From positions 248,001 to 312,000 of the forward strand of contig NZ_JADKYR010000001.1 of assembly GCF_015354335.1 (NCBI RefSeq): DNA of 64,000 nt, read 5' to 3'. The stretch comes from Methylophilus sp. 13 (lineage in GTDB: Bacteria; Pseudomonadota; Gammaproteobacteria; Burkholderiales; Methylophilaceae). Positions 8,531 through 17,160 of this stretch are shown in pieces. The translations under genes were made by a program, and so were the position numbers. Numbering within the stretch: position 1 is the first letter of the stretch; each line of letters opens with the position of its first letter. The notes beneath the pieces were generated by a model. That model saw only the letters and a program-made list of their open reading frames with translations, did no database searches and was not told the origin of the DNA.

Positions 8531-9822
8531 AACATGAATTCACTCTGCTGCTCAAGCAACGCAGCATGACCCTATTGCTTTTGCTCAGCCTGGTACTGGT
8601 TAGTTTTAGCTTGTTAAACGGCTGGCAAAATATCCGTCATATCCAGTCCCAGATCCAGCATGCGCAACAGGAAGAGACCCTGCGCAAGCAGGACTTTATC
8701 CAGCACAACAGTCATGACGGGGCACTTGAGGCAGGAGAGGTGGGCTATTACCTGTTCCACAACGTCTATTACCGCCCTGGCGAATGGAGCTTTATTGCCC
8801 TGGGCAACCGGCTGGTGGTGCCGTACGTGCAACGGATACGTTTACTCGGCTTGCAAAGCCAGCTTTATGATGGTGAGTCGCATCACCCTGAATATGTGAT
8901 GCTGGGTACCTTTGACTATGCTTTTTTGCTGGTATTTTTTGCGCCCTTGCTCTGTATCGCCCTGATGCATGACCTGAAAGCCAGCGAGCAACAGGCACAA
9001 CGTTTACTGTTTTTGCAAAGCCTGGTAAAAGAACCAGGTCATTTCTGGTTTAAACGGGTGTTATCCCGCTGGGTGCTTGTCACGCTTGTCTTCGTACTCC
9101 CGTTATTACTGTTTGCCGGGATGCACTCGCTTTCTTTGTCACCCCTGTTACAGGTTTTGACAATTACAGCCTTATATACGTTTTTATGGTCTGCATTGTG
9201 TAGTGCTGTCAGCCTGCGCAAACGAGCGCTCAACGCCAACTTCAATGCCATGTTGCTGAGCAGCATTTGGGTCATGTTATGCGTGGTCTTACCGAATCTT
9301 TGCCAGCTATGGCTGCACGCCCGTTATCCCTTGCAAGACGGTAGCCAGCTTGCCATGCAGCATCGGCAATTGGTACATGGCGCCTGGGATTTACCAAAAG
9401 AGGATACGCTGAAACCCTTCTATGCCTTGTATCCGCAATGGAAAGATACTCCGCCCGTCACAGGCCGCTTTCACTGGAAGTGGTACTTTGCCTTTCAACA
9501 TATGGGCGATGTCCACTTGCAAGCACAAGTGGCTGCTCGGACACGAACCTTACAAATGAGGGCGGATGCCGCAACAAAGATGGGGCGGTGGTTACCCACG
9601 GTCTGGGCGCAAACACAACTGGAAGCGGTCGCATGCAGCGATATTAGCCATTTGCTAGTACACAGACAGCAGATAGAGAAGTTTCACACCCGCCTGCGTG
9701 AAGCCATCTACCCTTTTTTGTTTGAGGAGCGGGCACTACATCGCAAAGAGATTGAATCCATGCCAGTCTTTGACGCAAACGAGCCGTGCGCGCAAGGTGC
9801 GCATCCTGATGGCAACAGCTAA
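8527..9822 (+). CDS. ABC-2 type permease, DUF3526 family (second)
   Basis: A 431-residue companion of the preceding permease with the same plan: an N-terminal membrane segment (LLLLLSLVLVSFSLLNGW), a periplasmic loop to about residue 120, membrane segments at about 130-270, and a long soluble C-terminal part. Unlike its partner it shows no obvious final membrane segment, and it ends in a Cys/His-containing tail. The two permeases probably form a heterodimer driven by the ATPase at 6417. The stop codon overlaps the stop of the convergent gene by 4 bases, leaving no room for a terminator between them. Confidence 0.75.
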   Translation: MKHEFTLLLKQRSMTLLLLLSLVLVSFSLLNGWQNIRHIQSQIQHAQQEETLRKQDFIQHNSHDGALEAGEVGYYLFHNVYYRPGEWSFIALGNRLVVPYVQRIRLLGLQSQLYDGESHHPEYVMLGTFDYAFLLVFFAPLLCIALMHDLKASEQQAQRLLFLQSLVKEPGHFWFKRVLSRWVLVTLVFVLPLLLFAGMHSLSLSPLLQVLTITALYTFLWSALCSAVSLRKRALNANFNAMLLSSIWVMLCVVLPNLCQLWLHARYPLQDGSQLAMQHRQLVHGAWDLPKEDTLKPFYALYPQWKDTPPVTGRFHWKWYFAFQHMGDVHLQAQVAARTRTLQMRADAATKMGRWLPTVWAQTQLEAVACSDISHLLVHRQQIEKFHTRLREAIYPFLFEERALHRKEIESMPVFDANEPCAQGAHPDGNS

Positions 9823-10874
9823 GGGGCCTTCACCACACCGATAGATAATGTGACTTCGCCCGCGCGTATCGGTGGCGTGGCGTTTTGAATCAGGATGCGC
9901 CCGCTCACAGGCGCACGCAAAGTTTCAATCTTCTCGCCAAAATAATCCGTCACTTCACCTACGACCTGCCCTGCTGTCACCCAATCGCCTATGCTGGATT
10001 TGGCCGTAAACAAGCCGGTTTGCTGGCTGCGTACCTCGACCATTTTGCTGTAATAATGAATTGGCGAGGCTACCTTTGTCGTGTGTTGCGTGCTGACATC
10101 TATCGTTTCAGGCGCATCTATCATGCCCAAGCCACTCATGGCCTGTGCACAAGCTTGTGTGATCATGGCCACAAAAGCGGCATCGCGCTGTGCAAACTGG
10201 CCGACTTCCAGCGTCAATGCAGGCTTACCCCTGGTCTGTGCCGTATTCGGATATGAGATGGAATGATCAGGATCATTGGGCCTGCCGTCATAGAGCACAA
10301 TATCTGGCAATCCTAAAAGATCAGCAAAATGCTGTGTTCTGGCATCAAGCGCTGGCACGTGCAACACCGGGGAATACACATGTGGCCATAAATGCTGGTT
10401 GGCACTGCCAGAATGGATGTCAATCAGGTAATCCGTTTTGCTGATGACTTGCGCCGTTAAAAAATCGGCGATCTGCTCAGTCAGTGTGCCCTGTGCGCTA
10501 CCAGGAAACACCCGGTTCAGGTTTTTCTCATCGACCGGACTCAGTGCAATGCGACGTGCATGAAAACCTTCAAGATTCGCCAGATGAATCAGAATCAGGG
10601 TCCCTTTCAAGTGTTCAGGCTGTATCTGCTTGCGCAACTGCTGCAAGGCCAGTATCGAAGGAAATTCATCGCCATGGATACCTGCTGTCAGGGTCAATAC
10701 CGGTCCTGAAGTTTGCCCATGAATCACCGTCACCGGAATTGCCGTTGACGACACGGCCATCATCCACGAAGAGACCGTGCCTGACGCAATCTGCTTGCCC
10801 GCCAAATCAAAGGCCTCCCTTGCATGCAAACTTCCCCAAGACAACAACAGCATGCAAAGCCAGCAGAAACGCAT
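9819..10874 (-). CDS. exported succinylglutamate desuccinylase/aspartoacylase-family (M14-like) zinc hydrolase
   Basis: A 351-residue zinc-dependent amidohydrolase of the AstE/AspA family. The zinc ligands are visible as GIHGDE (His67, Glu70) and DIHSG (His154), and the likely catalytic Glu lies in TLEVGQ (Glu223). The C-terminal part (about 265-345) is a small beta-barrel with a biotinyl-like GDWVTAGQVVGEV stretch, usual in this branch. A signal peptide (residues 1-18, ending LHA) indicates a periplasmic location. I use the ATG at 10874 because GAGGAGG lies 5 bases upstream; an ATG 27 bases earlier would bury the signal peptide. The substrate is unknown. Confidence 0.8.
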   Translation of the reverse strand: MRFCWLCMLLLSWGSLHAREAFDLAGKQIASGTVSSWMMAVSSTAIPVTVIHGQTSGPVLTLTAGIHGDEFPSILALQQLRKQIQPEHLKGTLILIHLANLEGFHARRIALSPVDEKNLNRVFPGSAQGTLTEQIADFLTAQVISKTDYLIDIHSGSANQHLWPHVYSPVLHVPALDARTQHFADLLGLPDIVLYDGRPNDPDHSISYPNTAQTRGKPALTLEVGQFAQRDAAFVAMITQACAQAMSGLGMIDAPETIDVSTQHTTKVASPIHYYSKMVEVRSQQTGLFTAKSSIGDWVTAGQVVGEVTDYFGEKIETLRAPVSGRILIQNATPPIRAGEVTLSIGVVKAP

Positions 10875-10946
10875 TTTTTCCTCCTCAATGATATGCAACA
10901 TTGTTGCGGAATAAGGTGTATATGTAAAGCGTTAAACCAGCAGTGC

Positions 10947-10986
10947 GCTCGCCAACGGCGATGATTGAGCGAGCCATCGAATGGCT
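10947..10986. repeat. two adjacent small inverted repeats in a divergent intergenic region
   Basis: GCTCGC (10947-10952) pairs with GCGAGC (10969-10974). AGCCAT-CGA-ATGGCT (10972-10986) is a perfect small hairpin overlapping it. They lie between the divergent hydrolase (minus) and coiled-coil protein (plus). They could be an operator or chance; there is no T-run. Confidence 0.25.
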
Positions 10987-11034
10987 AAACGGATGAACTA
11001 AAGAAACTAATCGCGTACATGCCTTACTAAAAGA

Positions 11035-11063
11035 TTGATGCACATGATTTAAACGCCTATGAT
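11035..11063 (+). promoter_or_regulatory. sigma-70-type promoter for the small coiled-coil protein
   Basis: TTGATG (11035-11040) and TATGAT (11058-11063) are separated by exactly 17 bp, each with one or two mismatches to the consensus hexamers. Transcription would begin near 11070, about 47 bases before the ATG at 11117. Confidence 0.5.
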
Positions 11064-11116
11064 CTGCTTTTTAATTCATGGCTTGTTGTTATACCGCTTT
11101 TTTAATGGAGTCCCGC

Positions 11117-11428
11117 ATGCGTATACTGACCCTCACCGCTCTTTTGATCTTGACCTTCAGCGAACCAGTTTTTGCGCGCAATATCAGCGTCGAACAATCT
11201 GAAGCCGCCAGTGCCCGCGATGCCGTAGGCGACGCCATGAGCAAACTCAGCGATATCGAGCAAAAAATTCAACGCCAGCAAGCCGTGCTGACGCAAGCAC
11301 AAGAAACGCTTAAACAATATCAGGCGGAAAAAGCCCAGATTGAAAAAGACCTCGATGCCAAAAAAGCCATCTTTGAACAAAAGTCCAAAGCACTGGATGA
11401 AGCCTGGAAACAACGCAACGACTACTGA
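11117..11428 (+). CDS. small exported coiled-coil protein, unknown function
   Basis: A 103-residue protein with a clear signal peptide (MRILTLTALLILTFSEPVFA). The remainder is almost entirely charged and Gln/Ala/Lys-rich heptad sequence (about residues 35-98), predicted to be one long coiled coil. No known domain is recognised. The ATG at 11117 follows GGAG with 6-base spacing; an upstream in-frame ATG at 11078 would hide the signal peptide. It is a single-gene unit with its own promoter and a strong terminator. It probably acts in the periplasm as a small structural or chaperone-like protein, which is a guess from form only. Confidence 0.7.
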   Translation: MRILTLTALLILTFSEPVFARNISVEQSEAASARDAVGDAMSKLSDIEQKIQRQQAVLTQAQETLKQYQAEKAQIEKDLDAKKAIFEQKSKALDEAWKQRNDY

Positions 11429-11448
11429 TCCAACAATCCAGCCACCCA

Positions 11449-11474
11449 AAACCAGTCTGAGGACTGGTTTTTTT
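11449..11474 (+). terminator. intrinsic terminator
   Basis: AAACCAGTC (11449-11457) and GACTGGTTT (11462-11470) form a perfect 9-bp stem with a 4-base loop, followed by a T-run to 11474. It lies 20 bases after the coiled-coil protein stop. Confidence 0.9.
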
Positions 11475-11531
11475 ATCACTCCATGCGTGCGCTTTGCTTT
11501 TTGCACGGCGTTTTAGGCAAATCCAATCCAG

Positions 11532-11573
11532 TTGACCTGCATCAATATACGGCCTGACTTGCTGACCTACAAT
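11532..11573 (+). promoter_or_regulatory. FNR/Anr-like site and -10 element upstream of ompW
   Basis: TTGACctgcATCAA (11532-11545) matches the FNR consensus TTGAT-N4-ATCAA at 9 of 10 positions. TACAAT (11568-11573) can serve as the -10 element. Transcription start near 11580 would place the FNR site centre at about -41.5, the standard class II activation position. OmpW is a known oxygen- and FNR-responsive gene in enterobacteria, which supports the reading. Confidence 0.6.
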
Positions 11574-11608
11574 GCATTCAAGTTCAATGCACTAATGGAG
11601 TGATCACA

Positions 11609-12310
11609 ATGAAAAAAACCGCAATCAGTTTAATGTTGGCTGCTTTATTGCCAGCCCTCAATGTTCAGGCAGAACAAGGCGACTGGGTTATCCGCCTGCG
11701 CGCCACCAATATCAGCCCGAACGAAAGTAGCGATCTGGGCAAATATGTAAACAAAAATATTGCGGCAGGCGCGATGTCTAGCGGTGCAGAATTAAAAGCG
11801 GACAGCAATACTATTCCTGAGCTGGACATTAGCTACTACTGGACCAAAAACATTGCGACAGAACTGATTCTGGCGCTGGGCTCCAAGCACGATGTCAGCA
11901 TCACCAAAGACTCAGGCACTACCGTCACCAATCAATTACTGGGTAGCATTGATGCTTTACCGCCAACCTTAACCGCACAATGGCACTTTAACCCCGACCA
12001 AACCTTTGACCCCTATGTCGGCGCCGGGATTAACGCAACCTTTATGCTGGACCGCCGCCTCGACCTGCGTCAAGGCCCATTAGCAGGTCAAAAAATCAAA
12101 ATTGACCGTGACAGCTTTGGTCCTGCCTTGCAGGCTGGTCTGGATGTTAACCTTAAGGATGGCTGGCTGCTGAACGCGGATGTGAAATACATCTGGATGA
12201 ATACCACCGTAAAAATGCAAAACCCGCTCAATGGCAACGCCTGGACAAAAATTGATGACCTGGATATCGATCCATGGGTGATCAGCCTGGGTTTCGGCAA
12301 GCGCTTCTAG
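11609..12310 (+). CDS. ompW: OmpW-family outer-membrane protein
   Basis: A 233-residue OmpW-family 8-stranded barrel. The signal peptide ends NVQA. Family features are WVIRLRATNISPNESS at the start of the mature protein, ELDISYYWTKNIATELILA, LPPTLTAQWHFNP, DPYVGAGINAT and the C-terminal ...WVISLGFGKRF. The family forms a narrow channel for small hydrophobic compounds. I choose the ATG at 11609, 8 bases after GGAG; the GTG at 11600 overlaps that site. The upstream FNR-like box suggests induction at low oxygen, and a strong terminator follows. Confidence 0.9.
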   Translation: MKKTAISLMLAALLPALNVQAEQGDWVIRLRATNISPNESSDLGKYVNKNIAAGAMSSGAELKADSNTIPELDISYYWTKNIATELILALGSKHDVSITKDSGTTVTNQLLGSIDALPPTLTAQWHFNPDQTFDPYVGAGINATFMLDRRLDLRQGPLAGQKIKIDRDSFGPALQAGLDVNLKDGWLLNADVKYIWMNTTVKMQNPLNGNAWTKIDDLDIDPWVISLGFGKRF

Positions 12311-12358
12311 TTAGGCGCATAACGTCTCTTCCCTGGGGCAAAGCATTAGCTCCATTCA

Positions 12359-12392
12359 CCTCTGATACTCTCCCAGTGTCAGAGGTTTTTTT
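12359..12392 (+). terminator. intrinsic terminator after ompW
   Basis: CCTCTGATAC (12359-12368) pairs with GTGTCAGAGG (12376-12385) through 10 pairs including one G-T, followed by seven T residues (12386-12392). Confidence 0.85.
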
Positions 12393-12428
12393 ATCTGCGC
12401 CTGACTGAGCGTAGCCTAAAAACAAATG

Positions 12429-13259
12429 CTAAAAGTGAAACCTTGGCGCAAGGCCAGACAAATGTAACTGCTCCAGCAATTGCAAGCCGCGCTCACGCGC
12501 GCTGCGTTTACGCTGGCCAGTATACTTGGCAATGATCAGTTCATTTTTCATAGAATGCTCCCAGCCTACCAGCTCGGTCACGGTCACCTGATAGCCATGC
12601 GCTTCCAGCGCAAGGCAGCGCAGCACATTGGTCACCTGGCTGCCAAACTCACGCGTATGGATAGGATGACGCCACAACTCACTTAAAAAAGTTTTTGATA
12701 AGGCCTCAGCTTTATGTTGCCGTAGCGCTTCAGCCACCTCCGCCTGACAACAAGGCACCAATACCATAAACTGTGCCTGCTTTTGCAAGCCAAACGCAAT
12801 CGCATCATCGGTGGCGGTGTTGCAGGCATGCAAGGCCGTCACAATATCAACCTGTTCTGGCAGTTGCGCGGACTGCATGGCTTCTGCCACTGTCAAATGC
12901 TCAAACTGCATGCGGCTAAAGTCGCATGCTTGCGCCAGTTGGCGCGACTTTTCAATCAATTCACCGCGGCTCTCAATGCCAATCACTTGGCCTGCCTGAT
13001 GTTGTTTCAGCAACAAGTCATACAAAATAAAGCCCAGGTAAGATTTACCGGCGCCGTGATCAACCAAGACGGGCGAAGGCTGTTTTTCCATCACCGCCTG
13101 CATCAGCGGTTCGATAAAATTGACCAGATGATAGACCTGCTTAAGTTTGCGGCGGCTATCCTGATTGAGCTTACCGTCGCGGGTCAGGATATGTAAGGCC
13201 TGCAATAAAGGTACAGACTGGCCAGGCCTGACCTCGGGGGGCAATAATGTTTGGACCAT
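12429..13259 (-). CDS. class I SAM-dependent methyltransferase (Methyltransf_32-like)
   Basis: A 276-residue protein with a Rossmann-type SAM-binding motif, VDHGAGKSYLGF, near residues 66-78 and a second acidic position in VIGIESR. DIVTALHACNTATDDAI resembles the methyltransferase-32 (GSTCD-like) family, and VPCCQAEV adds two adjacent Cys residues. The C terminus is basic (KRSARERG). The substrate is unknown; family members are often RNA or protein methyltransferases. It begins with ATG at 13259, stands alone on the minus strand, and converges on ompW. Confidence 0.75.
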   Translation of the reverse strand: MVQTLLPPEVRPGQSVPLLQALHILTRDGKLNQDSRRKLKQVYHLVNFIEPLMQAVMEKQPSPVLVDHGAGKSYLGFILYDLLLKQHQAGQVIGIESRGELIEKSRQLAQACDFSRMQFEHLTVAEAMQSAQLPEQVDIVTALHACNTATDDAIAFGLQKQAQFMVLVPCCQAEVAEALRQHKAEALSKTFLSELWRHPIHTREFGSQVTNVLRCLALEAHGYQVTVTELVGWEHSMKNELIIAKYTGQRKRSARERGLQLLEQLHLSGLAPRFHF

Positions 13260-13535
13260 GTTGCGGACTACTTTAAAATGCTAATACGTCAGTTTAACAG
13301 CACAATTGTTTGACGGCACGTGAGTTTAATTGCATGAGATGAACGGCATGTGCCTAAGTGCGTCTGCTAAAGTCTTTGAGTCCGATTTTAGCGGGAACTC
13401 TCAGGCTGGTTTTGCAATCATGTAAGAGACAGGGTGGTCAGTTTTATAAAAAACACCCGCCTTTGCAGCGCAACCGCTGCGTTCAATCCGCTGCCACGCA
13501 GCGCTGTTGTTCAATCGAATCAGGGAGTAGTACCT

Positions 13536-14618
13536 ATGCCGCAACAATCCATGCTTCAGGCACGCCGATATCTATCCTACACCGCGCCATCACAACCGTG
13601 GCGATGGTTGCAATGGGCCTTTTTACTGCTCCTGCTAACGACACATCTGGCGCAGGCAGATACGGTATGGCTCAAAAACGGGGACAAAATCACCGGGACG
13701 CTAGGCGTCAAAATCTCAAACAAGCTCACCTTTAAAACCAGCTATGCAGACGAGATTAAAATCAACTGGGATGACATCCACAGCATTGATGCGGAAAAGT
13801 CTATCCTGATGCAGCTATCAGATGGCAGTATCGTTACCGGACGTTTGATACACAGTACTGAGGGTCAGGTCATTCTGGATGAGGAAACGAATACACGGCT
13901 GGTGGATACTGAACTCGGCGAAATTCATTACATCAATCCGACCCTGGATCTGATTGGCGAAGGCTATGTCTGGACCGGGAATATGAGCCTGGGTGGTGCT
14001 TTTAACAACGGTAACAGTAAAAACCGCAACATGCAGTTTAATGGCGAGTCGATTTTGCGCGGCTTTGATACGCGCTATACCGTACAGGGCTACTACTATT
14101 GGGCTGCAGATAAAGATCGCCAGACTCAGAATAATGGGCGAGTCCGTGGTCAGTACGATCACTTTTTTACCAAAAAATGGTACGGCTACTTGAACACGAT
14201 TCAGGAAAAAGACCGCTTCCGCGACATTCGCTTGCGTAGCACCTACAGTGTGGGTACGGGTTACCAGTTTTTTGAAAGCGAAAAACGCAATCTTTCACTG
14301 GAAGGTGGTCTGTCATACATCACCCAGGATTATTACGAGGAAAGTAACGAGAATCATGCGGCCTTGCGTTGGGCGGTCAACTATAACCAATACCTGTTTG
14401 ATTCATTTGTGCAAGCATTCCACCGGCATGAAGTCACTTACACGCCGAACTCGCCGTCACAAATCCTGCTTTACAGCTCTACCGGCTTGCGTTTTCCGTT
14501 TATTTTCGGCTTGAGTGCCTCTACACAAGTCGACTATAACTATGACAGCCGCCCTGTCGATGAACGGCGTAAAGGCGATACGCGCGCGCTGTTTACGCTG
14601 GGTTACAGCTGGAAGTAA
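13536..14618 (+). CDS. DUF481 (YdiY-like) outer-membrane protein
   Basis: A 360-residue protein. The signal sequence is long and hydrophobic (LLLLLTTHLAQA near residues 30-42). An N-terminal domain follows (DTVWLKNGDKITGTL, typical of the family), and then a DUF481 beta-barrel of about 230 residues (GNMSLGGAFNNGNSKNRN, YYYWAADKDR), ending LFTLGYSWK. It is related to E. coli YdiY, annotated as a salt-induced outer-membrane protein. The ATG at 13536 has GGAG 8 bases upstream; a GTG at 13434 is possible but lacks a ribosome-binding site. Its function is poorly known. Confidence 0.8.
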   Translation: MPQQSMLQARRYLSYTAPSQPWRWLQWAFLLLLLTTHLAQADTVWLKNGDKITGTLGVKISNKLTFKTSYADEIKINWDDIHSIDAEKSILMQLSDGSIVTGRLIHSTEGQVILDEETNTRLVDTELGEIHYINPTLDLIGEGYVWTGNMSLGGAFNNGNSKNRNMQFNGESILRGFDTRYTVQGYYYWAADKDRQTQNNGRVRGQYDHFFTKKWYGYLNTIQEKDRFRDIRLRSTYSVGTGYQFFESEKRNLSLEGGLSYITQDYYEESNENHAALRWAVNYNQYLFDSFVQAFHRHEVTYTPNSPSQILLYSSTGLRFPFIFGLSASTQVDYNYDSRPVDERRKGDTRALFTLGYSWK

Positions 14619-14680
14619 TCGCTAAAAAGACAATCGTATTTAGTGGCTGGCCGCTTAAATGTTAAAATACGCGCTTGATG

Positions 14681-14758
14681 GTGAGGTGCGCAGCTGATAA
14701 CGGCATAGAGCTTCCTCACACAACCGGGTACGGCAAAGACATTGAACCCGTATTTTTT
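14681..14758 (+). other. structured leader or small RNA candidate upstream of ylqF
   Basis: GTGAGG (14681-14686) can pair with CCTCAC (14714-14719). CGGGT (14725-14729) can pair with ACCCG (14746-14750), followed by TATTTTTT. The second hairpin plus T-run resembles a terminator, so this 78-base stretch may be an attenuator or a short RNA. I do not recognise an RNA family. Confidence 0.3.
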
Positions 14759-14780
14759 GAGTTAAGCATGGAGCAAAAAT

Positions 14781-15716
14781 ATGGCGATACAATGGTTTCC
14801 GGGGCACATGACTTCTGCCCGCAAAAAAGCAGAAGAGACACTGGAACACATTGATGTCGTCATTGAAGTACTGGACGCCCGCGTACCCGCCGCCAGCCAC
14901 AACCCCATGATTGAGGAAATGCGTAATTTCCGCCAGCGCCCTAACCTCAAAATCCTAAACAAAGCCGATCTGGCTGATCCGAATGTGACGCAAGCCTGGT
15001 TGAATTACTTTAACAGCCAGCCCAATACCAAAGCGGTTGCCCTCTCCTGCAAAAAGCCCGGTGATGCAAAAAAAATCCCAAGTCTATGCCGCCAACTGGC
15101 CCCGCATCGCGGCACGCCGCTGAAACCCTTGCGCATGATGATCATGGGGATTCCCAACGTCGGCAAATCCACCTTGATGAATGCCCTGCTCAACCGGCGT
15201 GCAGCCAAGGTCGGCGATGAACCGGCCGTGACCAAAAGCCAGCAACGTTTCGAACTGAGCGACAGCCTCAACATCACGGATACGCCGGGCATGATGTGGC
15301 CCAAAATCGAACACGCCTCAGATGGGTATATGCTAGCCGCCAGCCATGCGATTGGCCGCAATGCAGTGATTGATGAGGATGTGGCTGAGTTTTTGGGCAA
15401 TGTGTTGTTGAAGCAATATCCAGCGCTCATGAATACACGCTACAAGCTGGACGTGATGAAGGTGAATGTGGCTGAAATAGATGGCATCGACTTATTGCAA
15501 GCCATTGCCAAACGCAGAAGCTACAAACGCAATGATGGAGAGTGGGATATGGAGCGCACAGCGATGGCCTTGCTCACAGACTATCGAAGTGGCGCCATTG
15601 GCCGCGTCAGCTTGGAGTCCCCGCAAAGCCGAGCCGAAATGCTGGCACAAGCGGCTGAGCAACAAAGTAGTCCGGTTCAGGAAGAAATACCCGCCTCTGA
15701 ATCAGACCAAGCGTAA
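14781..15716 (+). CDS. ylqF: ribosome biogenesis GTPase YlqF/RbgA
   Basis: A 311-residue circularly permuted GTPase. The G4 motif NKAD (60-63) precedes G1 GIPNVGKS (123-130) and G3 DTPG (167-170), the permuted order that defines the YlqF/YawG group. The N terminus IQWFPGHM is the family signature. In Bacillus RbgA drives late assembly of the 50S ribosomal subunit; a similar cytoplasmic role is expected here. ATG at 14781 follows GGAG with 7-base spacing. A structured leader lies just upstream. Confidence 0.93.
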   Translation: MAIQWFPGHMTSARKKAEETLEHIDVVIEVLDARVPAASHNPMIEEMRNFRQRPNLKILNKADLADPNVTQAWLNYFNSQPNTKAVALSCKKPGDAKKIPSLCRQLAPHRGTPLKPLRMMIMGIPNVGKSTLMNALLNRRAAKVGDEPAVTKSQQRFELSDSLNITDTPGMMWPKIEHASDGYMLAASHAIGRNAVIDEDVAEFLGNVLLKQYPALMNTRYKLDVMKVNVAEIDGIDLLQAIAKRRSYKRNDGEWDMERTAMALLTDYRSGAIGRVSLESPQSRAEMLAQAAEQQSSPVQEEIPASESDQA

Positions 15717-15747
15717 AGTCTACGTCAACGGCAGGAGCGCTCTGAAG

Positions 15748-17013
15748 TTAGGCAATCACGCTGGCATGCCGTTTCGCAGGTTTACCTTTCACTGGGGACT
15801 TATCAAGCAACTGCTCTATATTGCTCACAATACGGTTGCGGCCGTTTTGCTTGGCACGGTAGAGATTTTGGTCAGCCGCTGCAAACAAGGCATCAATCAC
15901 ATAGCCCATGGTTTCTGAACTCACTGCCCCCACACTGACCGTACATTTAATCGCCTGTGTCTCACGACTCATGCTCTCCACGCCGGCAATGCTCACGGGC
16001 GTCACCTCAATAATCCGGCGGATGCGCTCTGCCAGCACCATTGCCTCCTGCTCACCGGTGTTGGGCATCAGGATGCAGAACTCCTCGCCACCATAGCGCC
16101 CGATGACATCGCCGCCACGCAAGGCGGCACGTATGGTCTCGGCGCAAGACTTAAGCACCACATCGCCCACCAGGTGACCATACACATCATTCACCTTTTT
16201 AAAGTAATCCAGGTCGACAATCAGCATGCCCATGGGGAGCTGAATGCGTTGCGAAACCGCCTGCATGCGACTGGCGGCTTCTTGCAGGCCACGCCGATTC
16301 AGCACCCCGGTCAGGCCATCCAGCGTCGCAATCGCCTGCAAACCGGCTTGAGCCTTGACATGCATGACCAACAACAGCAAGCTCACCACCGCCGTGATGA
16401 CCAGCATGAAAAAGGACACCAGATAAGCATGGATACTCCAGTCGCCAAAACCATCGAGACTCGCCTGATCCGCCAGGCCAACCTTGACTGCGACAATGGC
16501 CAGGATCAAGCCAACCATGGCAAACAGGCTACAACACAGCCAAAAGATATTGGCGACAAAATCTTTTCCATGTCCCACTAAACTGCGGCTGCCGTAGGCA
16601 AATATCCAGAGCAAAACGGCTAAATTACTCAGTAGCAGCCAGCGATTGGAAATATGCATGTTCAACATCACGGCATTGCAGGCCAGCAAGGTGGTAATCA
16701 CGAGCAAGGTCCAATAGCGGTAAACGCGGTAGCCCCTGAACATACGTATCCCATTAACGAGCTGACTCAAGCCTTGTGCCACCAGAGTCACCGCCGCCGC
16801 AATATAGATACTTTGTGGTCCGATGATGAGGCTAGTTTGAGAAAAGAAATACACGGCCAGTCCACAGGCAAAAATGAGCAAGCCCCGCACCCAACCCATG
16901 ATCAGGCGGCGCTGCTGATAGGCCCCAGAAATCATCAAGACCAGAACCAGCGTTAGGGTGAGTCCAATTGATGATAGAATGGCGCTATTGAGATCAAACA
17001 CAGGGACGGACAA
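15748..17013 (-). CDS. membrane diguanylate cyclase (GGDEF)
   Basis: A 421-residue c-di-GMP synthase. The first 218 residues form about seven membrane helices with no recognised sensory domain. A GGDEF domain follows, with active-site GGEEF at 308-312 and a complete inhibitory I-site RGGD at 299-302, exactly five residues upstream, so it should be active and product-inhibited. The start is uncertain: TTG at 17013 is the only start before an upstream stop that keeps the first helix intact, and no strong ribosome-binding site is visible; GTG at 17001 is an alternative. c-di-GMP would oppose the motility encoded later in this window and favour surface polysaccharide production. Confidence 0.9.
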   Translation of the reverse strand: MSVPVFDLNSAILSSIGLTLTLVLVLMISGAYQQRRLIMGWVRGLLIFACGLAVYFFSQTSLIIGPQSIYIAAAVTLVAQGLSQLVNGIRMFRGYRVYRYWTLLVITTLLACNAVMLNMHISNRWLLLSNLAVLLWIFAYGSRSLVGHGKDFVANIFWLCCSLFAMVGLILAIVAVKVGLADQASLDGFGDWSIHAYLVSFFMLVITAVVSLLLLVMHVKAQAGLQAIATLDGLTGVLNRRGLQEAASRMQAVSQRIQLPMGMLIVDLDYFKKVNDVYGHLVGDVVLKSCAETIRAALRGGDVIGRYGGEEFCILMPNTGEQEAMVLAERIRRIIEVTPVSIAGVESMSRETQAIKCTVSVGAVSSETMGYVIDALFAAADQNLYRAKQNGRNRIVSNIEQLLDKSPVKGKPAKRHASVIA

Positions 17014-17160
17014 AGTTAGTTAACCTGAAGAAACATCATACTATGGTTACAGGACTATACCCATATAAATGAAAGGGTTGAATAGTCCATCTAGGCTAAT
17101 AATTGTCTGCTTTCCCATTATTCTCCACTTTGTACTGAAACACGTTTTATCAATCCGCTC

